Positions 50,528 through 59,540 of a DNA stretch of 64,000 nt are shown here, piece after piece (position 1 is the first letter of the stretch; each line of letters opens with the position of its first letter). The notes below the pieces were generated by a model. That model saw only the letters and a program-made list of their open reading frames with translations. It did no database searches and had not been told where the DNA came from. The stretch is from CBDANZ01 sp965197865. GTDB taxonomy: Bacteria; Acidobacteriota; Vicinamibacteria; Vicinamibacterales; CAVVIG01. A program made the position numbers and the translations under genes. The stretch covers positions 372,001 through 436,000 of the forward strand of contig CBDANZ010000004.1 of NCBI GenBank assembly GCA_965197865.1, written 5' to 3'.

Positions 50528-52288
50528 ATGTCTCTTAGAAACTGGTACGGAGCGATCGTCGACCAGGTCATTTCGGCTCTGTGGGGTACGCACACCTTCG
50601 TCGTCTTGCTGGGCGTGGGGCTGCTGTTCACCATCTGGAGCAGGTTCGTCCAGTACCGGGCTCTGACGCACGGCGTCCAGGTTCTTCGCGGCAAGTACGA
50701 CGACGAGCGGGATCCAGGGGCCATCAGCCACTTCCAAGCCCTGTCGGCCGCGCTGTCGGGAACCGTCGGCCTGGGGAATATTGGCGGCGTCGCGCTCGCG
50801 ATCGGCCTCGGCGGCCCGGGTGCCCTGTTCTGGATGTGGATGGCCGGCTTCTTCGGGATGGCGATCAAGAGCGTCGAGGTCACGCTGGCGATGATGTACC
50901 GGGACACGTCCGAGCGCGGCAATCCGCACGGCGGGGCGATGTGGGTGGTCACACGCGGGATCGGCGACCGGTTCGGCGACGTGGCCAGACCGCTCGCCTG
51001 GATTGCCGGTGCCGTCTTCTGCGTCACGTTGCTCATCTCCACCGTGACGGGCGGAAACATGTTCCAGGCCTGGAACGTCGCCAACATTACGAACGAGTAT
51101 TTCGGGATCCCCCAGGTGGCTAGCGGCATCGTGCTCTCGGTCTTGACCGCGCTGGTCATTATTGGCGGCGTCACGCGGATTGGGGTGGTGGCGGGCCGGT
51201 TGGTCCCGTTCATGTGCGGCCTCTATCTCGTTGCGGGCATGATCGTGTTGGTCCATGAGGCGGCGAACGTTACGGCGCTGCTGTTGTTCATCGTCCAGGA
51301 CGCGTTCAGCCCGGCCCACGCCTCGGGCGCCTTCCTGGGTGCGACCGCGTGGTTTGGATTGACGACGGGACTGCGTCGCGCCCTCTTTTCCAATGAGGCG
51401 GGTCAGGGGTCTTCGCCGATCGCCCACGCGGCGGCGAGGACGGACGAACCGGTGCGGGAGGGCGTGGTCGCGGGCCTGGAACCGTTCATCGACACTTGTG
51501 TCGTTTGCACCCTGACGGCGCTCGTAATCCTTGCCACGGGCACCTGGAACCGCGAGGCCGTGGGTCGATTCAACGGCCCCATCGAGATCGTTCAGACGAC
51601 GACCGGGGCCCGGGTCGACGCATCGGTCACGCTCAATGCGCTGCCGGCTCTGGCGCCGCCTGACAGTTGGGAGCAGGGCAATGGATTTTTTCTGCTGGCC
51701 GAGATGCCGCAGTCGTCGCCAACCACCGGCGATCGTCGTGTAAAGATCACCGGCCGAATCGCCATCGCCGACCTAGGCCGTGGCGACGTGGACGCACCTG
51801 GCAATCTGGTGATCCGTTGGGACGAGCCGCCGCGCGGCGCCCGGCTGGTCTCCACGGGCGTTTACCGGGATTTCACCGGCGCGGCGTTGACCGGTCACGC
51901 GTTCGACCGGTCGGTTCCGGGCCTCGGGAAATGGCTCGTGACGGTGGCGTGTTGGCTTTTCGCTCTGTCGACGATCATTTCCTGGAGTTACTACGGGGAG
52001 CAGGGGATGGTGTTTCTGTTTGGAAAGTCAGCCGTGGTGCCCTACAAGGTCATCTACTGTGCGCTCACGGTTGTGGCCAGCCTCCCGGAGTTCATTCGCA
52101 GCGATGTGGGTCTGGGCAATCTCGCTGATCTGGGCACGGGGGTGATGTTGTTCGCCAACCTGCCGATCATTCTGGCTCTGAGCTACCAATCGATGCGCGC
52201 ATTTGACGAGTACTTCGCGCGCATGCGTCGCAGGGACACGCCGCCCCCCCGGGAAGGCGCGCGGGGAGGAGGCTTGGCTGGCCCGTGA
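50528..52288 (+). CDS. Alanine/glycine:cation symporter family protein (AGCS)
   Basis: This 586-residue inner-membrane transporter carries family signatures: QALSAALSGTVGLGNIGGVALAIGLGGPGALFWMW, GGAMWVVTRG, FSNEAGQGSSPIAHAAARTDEPVREG and GLEPFIDTCVVCTLTALVIL. A segment of about 120 residues (about 355-475; FNGPIEIVQTTTGARVDASV...STGVYRDFTGAAL) between helices is longer than in typical AgcS proteins and looks like a soluble loop domain, seen in some larger members. The last helices include SWSYYGEQGMVFLFG. The start at 50528 is taken from the second Met. Confidence 0.93.
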   Translation: MSLRNWYGAIVDQVISALWGTHTFVVLLGVGLLFTIWSRFVQYRALTHGVQVLRGKYDDERDPGAISHFQALSAALSGTVGLGNIGGVALAIGLGGPGALFWMWMAGFFGMAIKSVEVTLAMMYRDTSERGNPHGGAMWVVTRGIGDRFGDVARPLAWIAGAVFCVTLLISTVTGGNMFQAWNVANITNEYFGIPQVASGIVLSVLTALVIIGGVTRIGVVAGRLVPFMCGLYLVAGMIVLVHEAANVTALLLFIVQDAFSPAHASGAFLGATAWFGLTTGLRRALFSNEAGQGSSPIAHAAARTDEPVREGVVAGLEPFIDTCVVCTLTALVILATGTWNREAVGRFNGPIEIVQTTTGARVDASVTLNALPALAPPDSWEQGNGFFLLAEMPQSSPTTGDRRVKITGRIAIADLGRGDVDAPGNLVIRWDEPPRGARLVSTGVYRDFTGAALTGHAFDRSVPGLGKWLVTVACWLFALSTIISWSYYGEQGMVFLFGKSAVVPYKVIYCALTVVASLPEFIRSDVGLGNLADLGTGVMLFANLPIILALSYQSMRAFDEYFARMRRRDTPPPREGARGGGLAGP

Positions 52289-52559
52289 ACGAGCGGTCGA
52301 GCTGGAAGTGCAAATCGCCCGCAAGTTTCGTGAGGCCTCACTCAAGATGTCACGGGCAAGTACGCGCTGAATCTATGAAATTCGACAGGGTTTCGCTGGC
52401 CTCCGATCCGACGACTAGGCGGGCACTGAACCGGAGACGCTCGTTCACGACCTGACACTCCTTCCATGGCATGACACTCTCCACTGCAAGGGGGACGGTG
52501 TCACCCATGTCTCCGGTATGAAATGTCACCATTCTCTCAGGAAGGGCAGTCCTTGGTCC

Positions 52560-53071
52560 TTAGTTCTTGGTCCTTCGTCCTCCGGTGCTCTTCCGTCCGC
52601 CGCTCGTGGGATCCGCGTAGCGATTCACGCGCGACAGGTCCACGCCTCTTGCGCGCCGGAGCGCTGCCCACAAGTCGCCAATCTTGTGCAGCCGCGCGGG
52701 CGCCGAGCGGATGGTGAAGTCCTCGCGGCGCACGCCCCTGTCCACTTCATCCCACGTGAGAGGCGTCGATACGCCTGCAAACTCGCTGGCGCGGGCGCTG
52801 TAGGCGGCCGCGAGCGTCTTGCCCAGGATGTTCTGAGAGCAATCGATGTAGACGCGGGTGCCCCTTCGGCGCATGCTCCGCTCGATCGTCGCCTGCTTCG
52901 GGTGTTTCTGCGCCACGACGGTGGAGACGATCTGGCAGAAGATCAGTCCGGCTTCGTGCGGAGTTTCAGGCGGCAGCGGAACATAGATGTGCAAGCCGTT
53001 CGCGCCGGACGTTTTCGGAAACCCAACGCCGCCGAGCGATTCGAGCTCGTCGCGGATCGATCGTGCAACCG
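52560..53071 (-). pseudogene. LigD-type DNA polymerase domain, C-terminal part
   Basis: The minus-strand frame reads AVARSIRDELESLGGVGFPK, then TSGANGLHIYVPL, ATIERSMRRRGTRVYIDCSQNILGKTLAAAYSARASEFAGVSTPLTWDEVD and IGDLWAALRRARG, the second half of the archaeo-eukaryotic primase-like polymerase used in bacterial non-homologous end joining. Its N-terminal part lies at 54617..54745, separated by a MITE containing an IS110 element. Removing these restores DRVLAVARS in frame. No ku or ligase domain is present nearby. Confidence 0.88.
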
Positions 53072-53313
53072 CTAGCAGTCCGTGGTGAAAGTCGGGCGCT
53101 GCACCGAGACGAGCGAGGCGCCTCGCGGGCAAGGCGCGACGACCAAGAATACCGCCTGTATTTGATGGAGGAGCAACGCAGGCCACGAGGATGCATCGCT
53201 CGTCGAATGCAGACGGACTTTCACCATGATGGTATGGACTCCTCCCGGTTCCGATGCGGCATGATGTGCCGCATCAGCTGATGCCCATCAGCCACAACCA
53301 GGAGGAAACCGAA

Positions 53314-54352
53314 ATGGATGCTACGGCAGTGGCCGTTGACCTGGCAAAGTCCGTGTTCGAGCTGGCGATCGCCAATGCCCGGTGGCGCGTGTGGTCGCGC
53401 CAGCGACTCAACCGCGCACGGTTCGCCCGCTTTCTCGCGCAGACGCCGCCGACCCATGTGGTGATGGAGGCGTGTGGCACCGCCCACTACTGGGGGCGGG
53501 TTGCCCAGCAACACGGCCATCGCGTCACCCTCGTGCCCCCGGCGTACGTGCGGCCCTACGTGCGGCGCAACAAGACGGACCGGGCGGATGCGGAGGCGAT
53601 CCGCGAGGCGATCCGGTCGGGCGAGATACCCCGTGTCCCGGTGAAGCGGGTCGAGCAGCAAGCGCTCGTGGCGCTGCACCGGGTGCGCGAGCAGTGGATG
53701 ACGACGCGGACGGCGCGCATCAATGTGTTACGCGGGCTCTTGCGGGAACAGGGGCTGCTGCTGCCGGCGGGGGCCTGTGCGGCGCTGCGGGCCTTGCCTG
53801 TGCTGCTCGACGAGGCGGCCACCGTGTTGCCGAGGCATCTGCGGCAGGTGCTCACGAGCGTCCACGAGGAAGTGCGGGCGATTGAGGCTCGGATTGCCGG
53901 CCTGGAACGGGAATTGCGCCCTGGCCGACGCCGACCCCGTCGTGATGCGACTGCGGACGATTCCCGGGATTGGGCTGTTGACCGCCACGGCCCTCGTCGG
54001 CACCGTCGGGCACATCCACGCATTCCGGCGCGCGCGCCAGTTTGCCAGCTGGCTCGGCCTGACGCCGCGCGAGTACTCGAGTGGGCAGCGGCGGCGCCTC
54101 GGGGGGATCAGTAAACGCGGGGACGTGTATCTCCGGTGCTTGCTCACCCACGGCGCGCGCGCGGTGCTCGCGTCGGCCCACCGGCGCCGGGCGGCCCAGC
54201 AGCCCCTCACGCGTCTGCACCACTGGGCGATGACGGTGCACGCGCGGCGCGGCTACAACAAAGCCACGATTGCCGTGGCGAACAAACTCGGCCGACTCGT
54301 TTGGGCGGTTTGGCACAAGGATGTGCCCTGCGCACTGCCGGACGCGGCGTAA
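53314..54352 (+). pseudogene. IS110-family transposase, 1-bp frameshift
   Basis: The ATG at 53314 follows AGGAGGAAACC. The N-terminal RuvC-like DEDD domain is present (VAVDLAKSVFELAIAN; NKTDRADAEAIREAI). At about 53920 the text ERELR should continue ALADADPVV but one base is missing; the frame moves to the one containing MRLRTIPGIGLLTATALVGT, the C-terminal Tnp_20 domain with FASWLGLTPREYSSGQRRRL and the catalytic Ser region, ending at 54352. One extra base restores a protein of about 345 residues. The shift may be real or an assembly error. Confidence 0.85.
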
Positions 54353-54605
54353 CCCGAGCTACACCTCCACGCGAGATGCTGAGCGAGTGACCCTGACATG
54401 GCCCTTCGGTCCGACCGACACCGCATCAGGCCGATAGCAGCCCTGGCGCTCGACGCCGGCACCACGATTGGCCCGCGGTGCGCGACTATCCATGTTGGCC
54501 AGGAGGCAAAGGCTCTCCACGGACAGGCCGGATATACGACCGCAACCGACGCGAAGGACCGACCGTCACGACCCACTCGCTTGATCACCGGGAGGAGTCC
54601 ATATA
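54353..54605 (+). ncRNA. Candidate bridge-RNA region of the IS110 element
   Basis: These 253 non-coding bases lie between the transposase stop and the right tip. In IS1111-group elements the guide RNA is encoded at this end. I could not derive a secondary structure or guide loops with confidence, so this is a positional prediction only. Confidence 0.3.
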
Positions 54606-54616
54606 CGGACTGCTAG

Positions 54617-54745
54617 GACACGGTCGAAGGTGACGCCTGGCATGGGATCGAGATCCAGCGCCGCGTGGTCAGCCCACTCCAGCGACTGCACGCGCGAGAA
54701 CCATGGGTCCTCGGAAATCGCCGCGAGCTGCATCATGTACAAGAG
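54617..54745 (-). pseudogene. LigD-type polymerase domain, middle part
   Basis: The frame reads LLYMMQLAAISEDPWFSRVQ, SLEWADHAALDLDPMPGVTF and DRVL, ending at the MITE CTAG. It contains the DLDP segment with metal-binding aspartates of the LigD polymerase. Upstream of LLYMM the sequence switches to an ExeA-like relic at about 54745, so the first about 120 codons of the gene are gone. Confidence 0.85.
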
Positions 54746-55320
54746 CATCTGGAGATCGCCGCGGACCAGCTGCTGCAGTTTGTGCTTGTCGGCCAGTCGG
54801 CCCTGCTCGACACGCTCGCCCGTCCGGAGCTTCGCCAGCTCAGCCAGCGAATATCAGTTCGCTGGACGCTGGGGCCGCTGTCGAGCGACGAAATCGCCGG
54901 ATATGTCGCGCATCGGCCAGCGGGTGCTGGCACCCGCCCGCGCGTCGAGTGTGACGATCAATCACGCGGATCTACGAGCTGTCGCGCGGCGTGCCGCGGG
55001 TGGTGAATCTGCTGTGCGACGGCGCGTTGTCGGAGGGACACGAGTTGTCAGCCAGCGTAATTGACGCGCGGCTTGTGGTGCGGGCCGCGAGAGATCTCGA
55101 TCTCGTGGCCCCCGAGACGAAGGCGTCCGTCTTACGGATGGCTGGCGTGATCGTCGTGATGGGCGGCCGGCGCGGGAGCGGCCGGGTTTGTGTTTCGCTC
55201 CGAGATGACGACGGTGGTCACCGAGTGGCAGCGCATTCCATCGCCGCCTCCGCCGTTGGTCGCGCTCCCCTCGCCGCTCGTGCCCATCGAGGCGCCTGCC
55301 CCTTTGCGTTGAGCCCTGCG
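54735..55320 (+). pseudogene. ExeA-like AAA ATPase C-terminal relic
   Basis: The plus strand reads DQLLQFVLVGQSALLDTLAR and PELRQLSQRISVRWTLGPLS, then SDEIAGYVAHR, shifts frame near 54960, and continues IYELSRGVPRVVNLLCDGAL and SEGHELSASVIDARLVVRAA. These are the sensor and C-terminal parts of the general-secretion ATPase family (ExeA/GspA-like). The Walker A half is absent. A proline-rich remnant follows to about 55320. Confidence 0.75.
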
Positions 55321-55599
55321 TGCACCATCCATCAGCGAAGAGGGCAGACCATGACGATTGACACGTCGGCGAGCCACGGGAACCACGTGTTCATGGGAGA
55401 ACTGCTCTTTTCAAGAACACGAAACCCGCGCTGAGCCGTCAGTTTGTGACGCGTGTCGGCTTGGCGACTAGCTAATTTGAGGATTAGGGAAGCCCTCAGC
55501 GTATCGCGAGAGTCGGGTATCGTCTTGATGCCGGTCACAGCTACCGCGGCGGTGGGGGAAACCCCCGAAAATCCCTACGCCTGCAAAGGCCCAATTCCA

Positions 55600-55790
55600 C
55601 AGCATCTCCCCATATAATCCGAGCGTTCATTTCCCGTGACCCTGACCCCGGTACTCGCCTCGGCCCCCATGAAATTGGCGCGGCCCCTTGGTGCGAGCGG
55701 AACGGGGGAGGTGTATCGGGTGAGGGATAGGAACCTCGGTACCGAGGTTACCCACAAATGTCGGGAGACACCGCGACAGTGACACGGAGA
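55600..55790 (+). pseudogene. Ser/Thr kinase N-terminal relic
   Basis: From 55636 the text (V)TLTPVLASAPMKLARPLGAS, then GTGEVYRVRDRNLGTEVTHK, is a degraded form of the kinase opening LGPYEI..LGAGGMGEVYRARDTRLGREVAIK. Its leader (CATATAATCCGAGCGTTCAT) resembles that of the relic at 28630. It ends just before the serine-hydrolase gene. Confidence 0.65.
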
Positions 55791-55805
55791 ACTGGGGAGA
55801 TCGTC

Positions 55806-57077
55806 ATGACATCACTAGTCCGAAGGCTCGTCATAACCGGCGCGCTGCTGGCGTTGAGCGTCCAGCTCGCACTCGCGCAGGAATTTCTTCACGCCGAGCC
55901 CGAGGAGGTGGGGCTGTCGTCAGAGCGCCTTGAGCGCCTGAGCGACGCGATGCAGACCTACGTTGACGACGGACATCTCGCGGGTGCCGTGGCGATAGTC
56001 GTCCGGCGGGGTAAAGTGGCCTATTTGGAGGCGTTCGGTTACTGCGACCACGAAGCAGGCGCGCCGATGGCGACAGACTCTATCTTTCGCATCGCGTCTC
56101 AAACGAAAGCCCCTATCAGCGTGGGGGTGCTAATGCTGCAGGAGGAAGGACGCCTGTTAATCACTGACCCGGTCGGGAAGTATCTGCCGGAGTTCCAGAA
56201 GACGACGGTCGCGGTGCCGGACGACAACGGCGGCTACCGCGTGGTTGATTCCAACCGTCCCATCACCATCCGGGATCTGTTGACCCACACGGCCGGCATC
56301 AGTTACGGCACCGGGGCGGCCAGCGACCGCTGGGAGGAAGCGGGCATCACCGGCTGGTACTTTGCGAACCGGGACGAGCCGATCCGCGACACCATCGCAC
56401 GTCTCGCCGCACTCCCCTTCGATGCGCACCCCGGCACGCGATGGATCTACGGCTACAACACGGACATCCTGGGCGCGGTGATCGAGCGCGTGAGCGGCCA
56501 AGCGCTGGATGTGTTCATGCGGGAGCGCCTGTTCGAACCCCTTGGCATGCGGGACACCCACTTCTATCTGCCGCGCAACAAGGCGGACCGCCTGACCGTC
56601 GTTTACTCGGCGACGCGGGACGGCATCAAGCGCGCCCCGGATCCGGGCCAGATGGTGGGGCAGGGCGCCTATTTGGAGGGTCCGCGCAAGAGCTTTTCTG
56701 GAGGGGCCGGGTTGCTCTCGACGGCGAGTGACTATGGCCGATTCCTGCAGATGATGCTGAACGGTGGCACGCTCAACGGCGTCCGCATCCTCACGTCGAA
56801 GACGGTTGAGCTGATGACGGTCGACCACCTTGGCGATATCCCGTTTCGACCCGGGCGAGGGTTCGGTCTGGGGTTTTCGGTCGTGACCGATCTCGGCGCG
56901 CGCGGGCTACCTGGCTCCGTTGGCGAGTACGGGTGGGGAGGCGCGTATCACTCGAGGTACTGGGTCGATCCGCAGGAGGAGTTGGTGGTCGTGTACCTGA
57001 CGCAGCTCATTCCGGCCGGAGGCATTGACGACCAGGGCAAGGTGCGAGCCCTCGTATACCAGGCGCTCGTCGACTGA
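55806..57077 (+). CDS. Secreted serine hydrolase, beta-lactamase/class C PBP family
   Basis: This 423-residue protein has a signal peptide (LVITGALLALSVQLALAQ). The nucleophile motif is intact (FRIASQTKAPISVGVLML, S-x-x-K), followed by LLTHTAGISYGTG, the tyrosine region WIYGYNTDILGAVIE, GGAGLLSTASDYGRFLQMML and a C-terminal VGEYGWGGAYHSRYWVDP in place of the KTG-like strand. It is a paralogue of the gene at 19147. Family members include esterases, D-aminopeptidases and beta-lactamases; the substrate cannot be named. The ATG at 55806 is preferred since upstream residues precede the signal peptide and derive from the kinase relic. Confidence 0.92.
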   Translation: MTSLVRRLVITGALLALSVQLALAQEFLHAEPEEVGLSSERLERLSDAMQTYVDDGHLAGAVAIVVRRGKVAYLEAFGYCDHEAGAPMATDSIFRIASQTKAPISVGVLMLQEEGRLLITDPVGKYLPEFQKTTVAVPDDNGGYRVVDSNRPITIRDLLTHTAGISYGTGAASDRWEEAGITGWYFANRDEPIRDTIARLAALPFDAHPGTRWIYGYNTDILGAVIERVSGQALDVFMRERLFEPLGMRDTHFYLPRNKADRLTVVYSATRDGIKRAPDPGQMVGQGAYLEGPRKSFSGGAGLLSTASDYGRFLQMMLNGGTLNGVRILTSKTVELMTVDHLGDIPFRPGRGFGLGFSVVTDLGARGLPGSVGEYGWGGAYHSRYWVDPQEELVVVYLTQLIPAGGIDDQGKVRALVYQALVD

Positions 57078-57078
57078 C

Positions 57079-57171
57079 CATGGCTTTTCGGCCAGGCACT
57101 CGCCTCGGCCGGTACGAAGTCACCGCGAAGATCGGGGTGGGCCGGAGGGCGAGGCGTACCGGGTGTGGGGT
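57079..57171 (+). pseudogene. Ser/Thr kinase N-terminal relic
   Basis: ATG at 57080 reads MAFRPGTRLGRYEVTAKIGV, then a 1-2 bp loss puts the expected GGMGEAYRV out of frame (GEAYRVWG is in another frame). Joined directly to a PEBP fragment. Confidence 0.7.
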
Positions 57172-57425
57172 ACGAAAAGTCTAGATTTGATCGTCGATGA
57201 TCCTGACGCCCCTGATCCAACCGCGCCGAAAATGACGTGGGTTCACTGGGTCGTATACAACGTCCACCCGACTGCATCTGGCCTCGCGACTGGCGCGACC
57301 CTTGACACGTTTCCTCGCGGCGCGCTAGAAGGCCTAAATGACTGGAAGCGAACTAGCTACGGGGGGCCATGTCCCTCAGTGGGGCGACATCGGTACTTCC
57401 ACGAGCTGTACGCTCTCGACGTAGG
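57172..57425 (+). pseudogene. PEBP/YbhB-family protein fragment
   Basis: This fragment of 85 codons reads TKSLDLIVDDPDAPDPTAPK, MTWVHWVVYNVHP and GLNDWKRTSYGGPCPSVGRHRYFHELYALD, the phosphatidylethanolamine-binding-protein ligand site (DPDAP and GPCPxxGxHRYFxxLYALD). Both ends are missing: it is fused upstream to a kinase opening and followed by unrelated sequence. Confidence 0.8.
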
Positions 57426-57469
57426 TTATGTCGCTGTCGCCCGGCACGCGCCTCAGGCCGTATAAAATC

Positions 57470-57600
57470 CACTCCGCGCCCGGTGCGGGGCGGCGTTGGG
57501 GGAAGTCTACAAGGCGCGCGATACCCGTCTCGACCGAACCGTCGCCATCAACGTAACTCCTGCACCATGTTGCCGCCGATCCCGACCTGCTCCGCTGACG
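57470..57600 (+). pseudogene. Ser/Thr kinase glycine-loop relic
   Basis: The text GAG, one extra base, then GVGEVYKARDTRLDRTVAIN represents the glycine loop and the strand normally ending in the ATP-binding Lys, here Asn. A short poorly matching tail follows. Confidence 0.65.
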
Positions 57601-57835
57601 ATCTTCGACGCCGCTTGGCGACAAGAATTGTCAGTCTGACGAACTTACGCATACACATCTCTCCAAGGCCTCGGTCGCAAGTACAGCAGATAAACGACTT
57701 AGCTAGCGAGGCCGCGTGGCCTGATGAGTGGCACCGGCGTTGCTGAATGGGCAGCACGCTCTGCCCCACGATGAATCGGGACAGGCCTCACTAGGTCCTT
57801 CAACTATTAATCGTCAGGGAGCCAGGACAATAAAG

Positions 57836-58369
57836 ATGCGAGACGCCAAAGGTTTCACGCTCATCGAGCTGCTGATCGTCGTGGCGATCATCGGCATCAT
57901 TGCCTCGATTGCGGTGCCCGGTCTGCTTCGCACCCGCATGGCGGACAACGAGTCGTCGGCCCTCGGCTCGATGCGCGCCATTAACAGTGCGCAGGGGGCC
58001 TACTCATCGAGCTGCGCCGCCAATGGCTACGCCGTGGCGCTGGCGGACCTCTCGAAACCGGCCCCTGGCAGCAACGTGGGCTTCAGCAGCCCCGACCTGT
58101 CGATGGACCCGTCGCGCAAGAACGGCTACAACGTGTCGCTCGCCGCCGACGCCTCGGCCAGGGTCGCGGTGCAGACACTCGCAGCCAACACCTGTAACGC
58201 GTCGGCGAACGACGCGATGATGAGCTACTTTGGCGCCACGGTGGCGGTGAGCATCGGGTCGACTGCGCAGCGCTCCTTTGCGACCGACTCACGAGGCACG
58301 ATCTTCTTCGACAACACCGGCGTGGCGATCGCCAATCCGATCCCGGCGGCTACGGCCGTTCTCCGGTAG
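57836..58369 (+). CDS. Type IV pilin-like protein
   Basis: This 177-residue prepilin has the short leader MRDAKG, then FTLIELLIVVAIIGIIASIAVPGLL: cleavage after Gly by prepilin peptidase, N-methylated Phe+1 and Glu+5, the class IVa pattern. The globular part has four Cys (two close to each end: SSSCAANGYA and ANTCNASAND), so a disulfide is possible. The start is set by the leader; an upstream frame is not plausible. No other pilus genes are adjacent and a strong terminator follows, so this is a stand-alone pilin or pseudopilin. Confidence 0.92.
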   Translation: MRDAKGFTLIELLIVVAIIGIIASIAVPGLLRTRMADNESSALGSMRAINSAQGAYSSSCAANGYAVALADLSKPAPGSNVGFSSPDLSMDPSRKNGYNVSLAADASARVAVQTLAANTCNASANDAMMSYFGATVAVSIGSTAQRSFATDSRGTIFFDNTGVAIANPIPAATAVLR

Positions 58370-58399
58370 CGCGGGCGCTTCAGACTCGGATTATCCGCG

Positions 58400-58430
58400 G
58401 GATGCCGCTTTGGCGGCATCTCGCTTTTTT
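58400..58430 (+). terminator. Intrinsic terminator after the pilin gene
   Basis: GATGCCGC and GCGGCATC form an 8-bp perfect stem with a 4-base loop, followed by TCGCTTTTTT. It lies 31 bp after the pilin stop. Confidence 0.9.
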
Positions 58431-58509
58431 GTACAGTTCAGCCTCACGCCTGGCCTCTGAACAAGGCGGCCGCCCGCATCGCCCTCGTCGCTTCGTATTG
58501 TGAAGAATC

Positions 58510-58735
58510 ATCTTGGCCGTCAGGGACTGGGTGGGCCGCAATCGCTCGCTACGGCATTCATATGCTCCGGCATACGTTCTGTTCCGATCTGGCGATGCGC
58601 GGCGCACCGGCTCGCGCGATCTAGGAGCTGGCTGGCCATCAGGACGTCAGCGGCACACAGCAGTACATGCACCTGAATCCGGCGGGAATCGTTGGCTCGA
58701 TCCGGCTGCTTGATCAACCGTCGCCTGGGCGAAAC
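58510..58735 (+). pseudogene. Tyrosine recombinase C-terminal relic
   Basis: The plus strand reads IHMLRHTFCSDLAMRGAPAR, AI, a TAG stop, then ELAGHQDVSGTQQYMHLNPA, i.e. the HxLR and GH...Y catalytic blocks of an integrase with one nonsense codon (CAG to TAG likely). The N-terminal and first-Arg regions are absent. It lies about 65 bp from the duplicated tRNA-His end, the usual place for an island integrase. Confidence 0.85.
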
Positions 58736-58800
58736 TGTAGAGACGTGCTGGAGACGCTGATCGGCGAGGCCTAGAAGATGAATAGCTAGAATAGTTTAGT

Positions 58801-58838
58801 TGGGGTGGATGACGGGACTTGAACCCGCAGCCTCCGGA
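58801..58838 (-). other. Attachment-site remnant: 3' end of tRNA-His
   Basis: These 38 bp are identical to 61529..61566, the CCA end, acceptor strand, T arm, variable loop and part of the anticodon stem of tRNA-His, and then diverge. The copy has the same orientation as the intact tRNA. Such a duplication is the standard footprint of integration into a tRNA 3' end. Confidence 0.88.
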
Positions 58839-59028
58839 TCCGCAGTCGAAAGCGAAAGGCCTGATGATGTCGGGTCGCCTAGGATTTGTTTGGGCTTGTT
58901 CGTCGGACGTTCGGGCGACGTTCCTTCTTAGACGACCGTTTCGTGCGCAGAGTTTCACATCCGCTTCACACCTCCCGCACCGGGGTTAGCTTCGCGGGCC
59001 TTCAGGGGAGATTGAATCGCTCCACGCC

Positions 59029-59168
59029 CTACGCCGACGTACTCAGGCGGCTCGCGCAAGAATTGTAGAGCCAGGCGAAGACGGCTCCGGCGACCGCACC
59101 GTCCAGTACGCCATACAGCGTCCCAATAATCACCTGACCGAAGCTTGCGGTGGCCGTGTAGCCGGGAT
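59029..59168 (-). pseudogene. Small membrane protein fragment cut by IS3-family insertion
   Basis: The minus strand reads GYTATASFGQVIIGTLYGVL, DGAVAGAVFAWLYNSCASRL and a TAG at 59029. One glycine-rich transmembrane helix with an AWLYN ending resembles a conserved small membrane-protein type. The upstream part is missing beyond the IS end at 59169. Confidence 0.55.
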
Positions 59169-59219
59169 TGAACCGTACCGGGTTTCTCGGAGACCTCATT
59201 ACTTGGGAGGATGGGGTCT

Positions 59220-59540
59220 ATGGGACGTCCAAGTCGGTTTTCTCCGGAGGTGCGTGAGCGCGCGGTTCGGATGGTCGAGGAGCATCGCGCCACCCACGCG
59301 TCGGAGTGGGGCGTGTTGCAGTCGGTGGCGCCGAAGCTTGGCTGCACGGCCGAGACGCTACGGAAGTGGGTACGCCAGGCACAGCGTGACGCCGGCTATC
59401 GCCCAGGGTTGACGACGAGCGAGCGAGAGCGCCTCAAGGAACTGGAGCGCGAGGTTCGCGAGCTGAAGCGGGCGAACGAGATCCTGCGGAAGGCGTCCGC
59501 GTATTTTGCCCAGGCGGAGCTCGACCGCCGCGGGAAGTGA
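59220..59540 (+). CDS. IS3-family transposase OrfA (type C, copy 3)
   Basis: The 106-residue OrfA is identical to that of copy 1 (Gly in HASEWGVLQ). Confidence 0.9.
   Translation: MGRPSRFSPEVRERAVRMVEEHRATHASEWGVLQSVAPKLGCTAETLRKWVRQAQRDAGYRPGLTTSERERLKELEREVRELKRANEILRKASAYFAQAELDRRGK

Larger units (their letters stand above)
53227..54605 (+). mobile_element. IS110-family element (IS1111-like group)
   Basis: The element is about 1379 bp. Perfect 17-bp subterminal inverted repeats TATGGACTCCTCCCGGT lie at 53233..53249 and, inverted, at 54587..54603, leaving 6 bp and 2 bp outside them, as in the IS1111 group. There is no target duplication: host bases CCA and CGG join directly. The non-coding right part (54353..54605) is where IS1111-type elements carry their guide (bridge) RNA. 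Another right end of this IS lies at 6770..6846. Confidence 0.88.
53072..54616. repeat. IS1182-type MITE, copy 2, split by IS110
   Basis: CTAG at 53072..53075 is followed by the left terminus and interior of the same MITE as at 11982 (few substitutions) up to TTTCACCA at 53226; the rest, CGGACTG plus CTAG, is at 54606..54616. CTAG on both sides is the target duplication, and the target within ligD can be reconstructed as CCTAGC. Confidence 0.92.

Noticed and set aside
53254..53313. Longer start for the IS110 transposase
   Set aside because: The 20 extra residues include the subterminal DNA and do not resemble family N-termini; the ATG at 53314 has a strong ribosome site.
54665..55434. Treating the ExeA-like frames as a working gene
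   Set aside because: The Walker A half is missing, the frame shifts near 54960 and the 5' end is joined to antisense ligD sequence.
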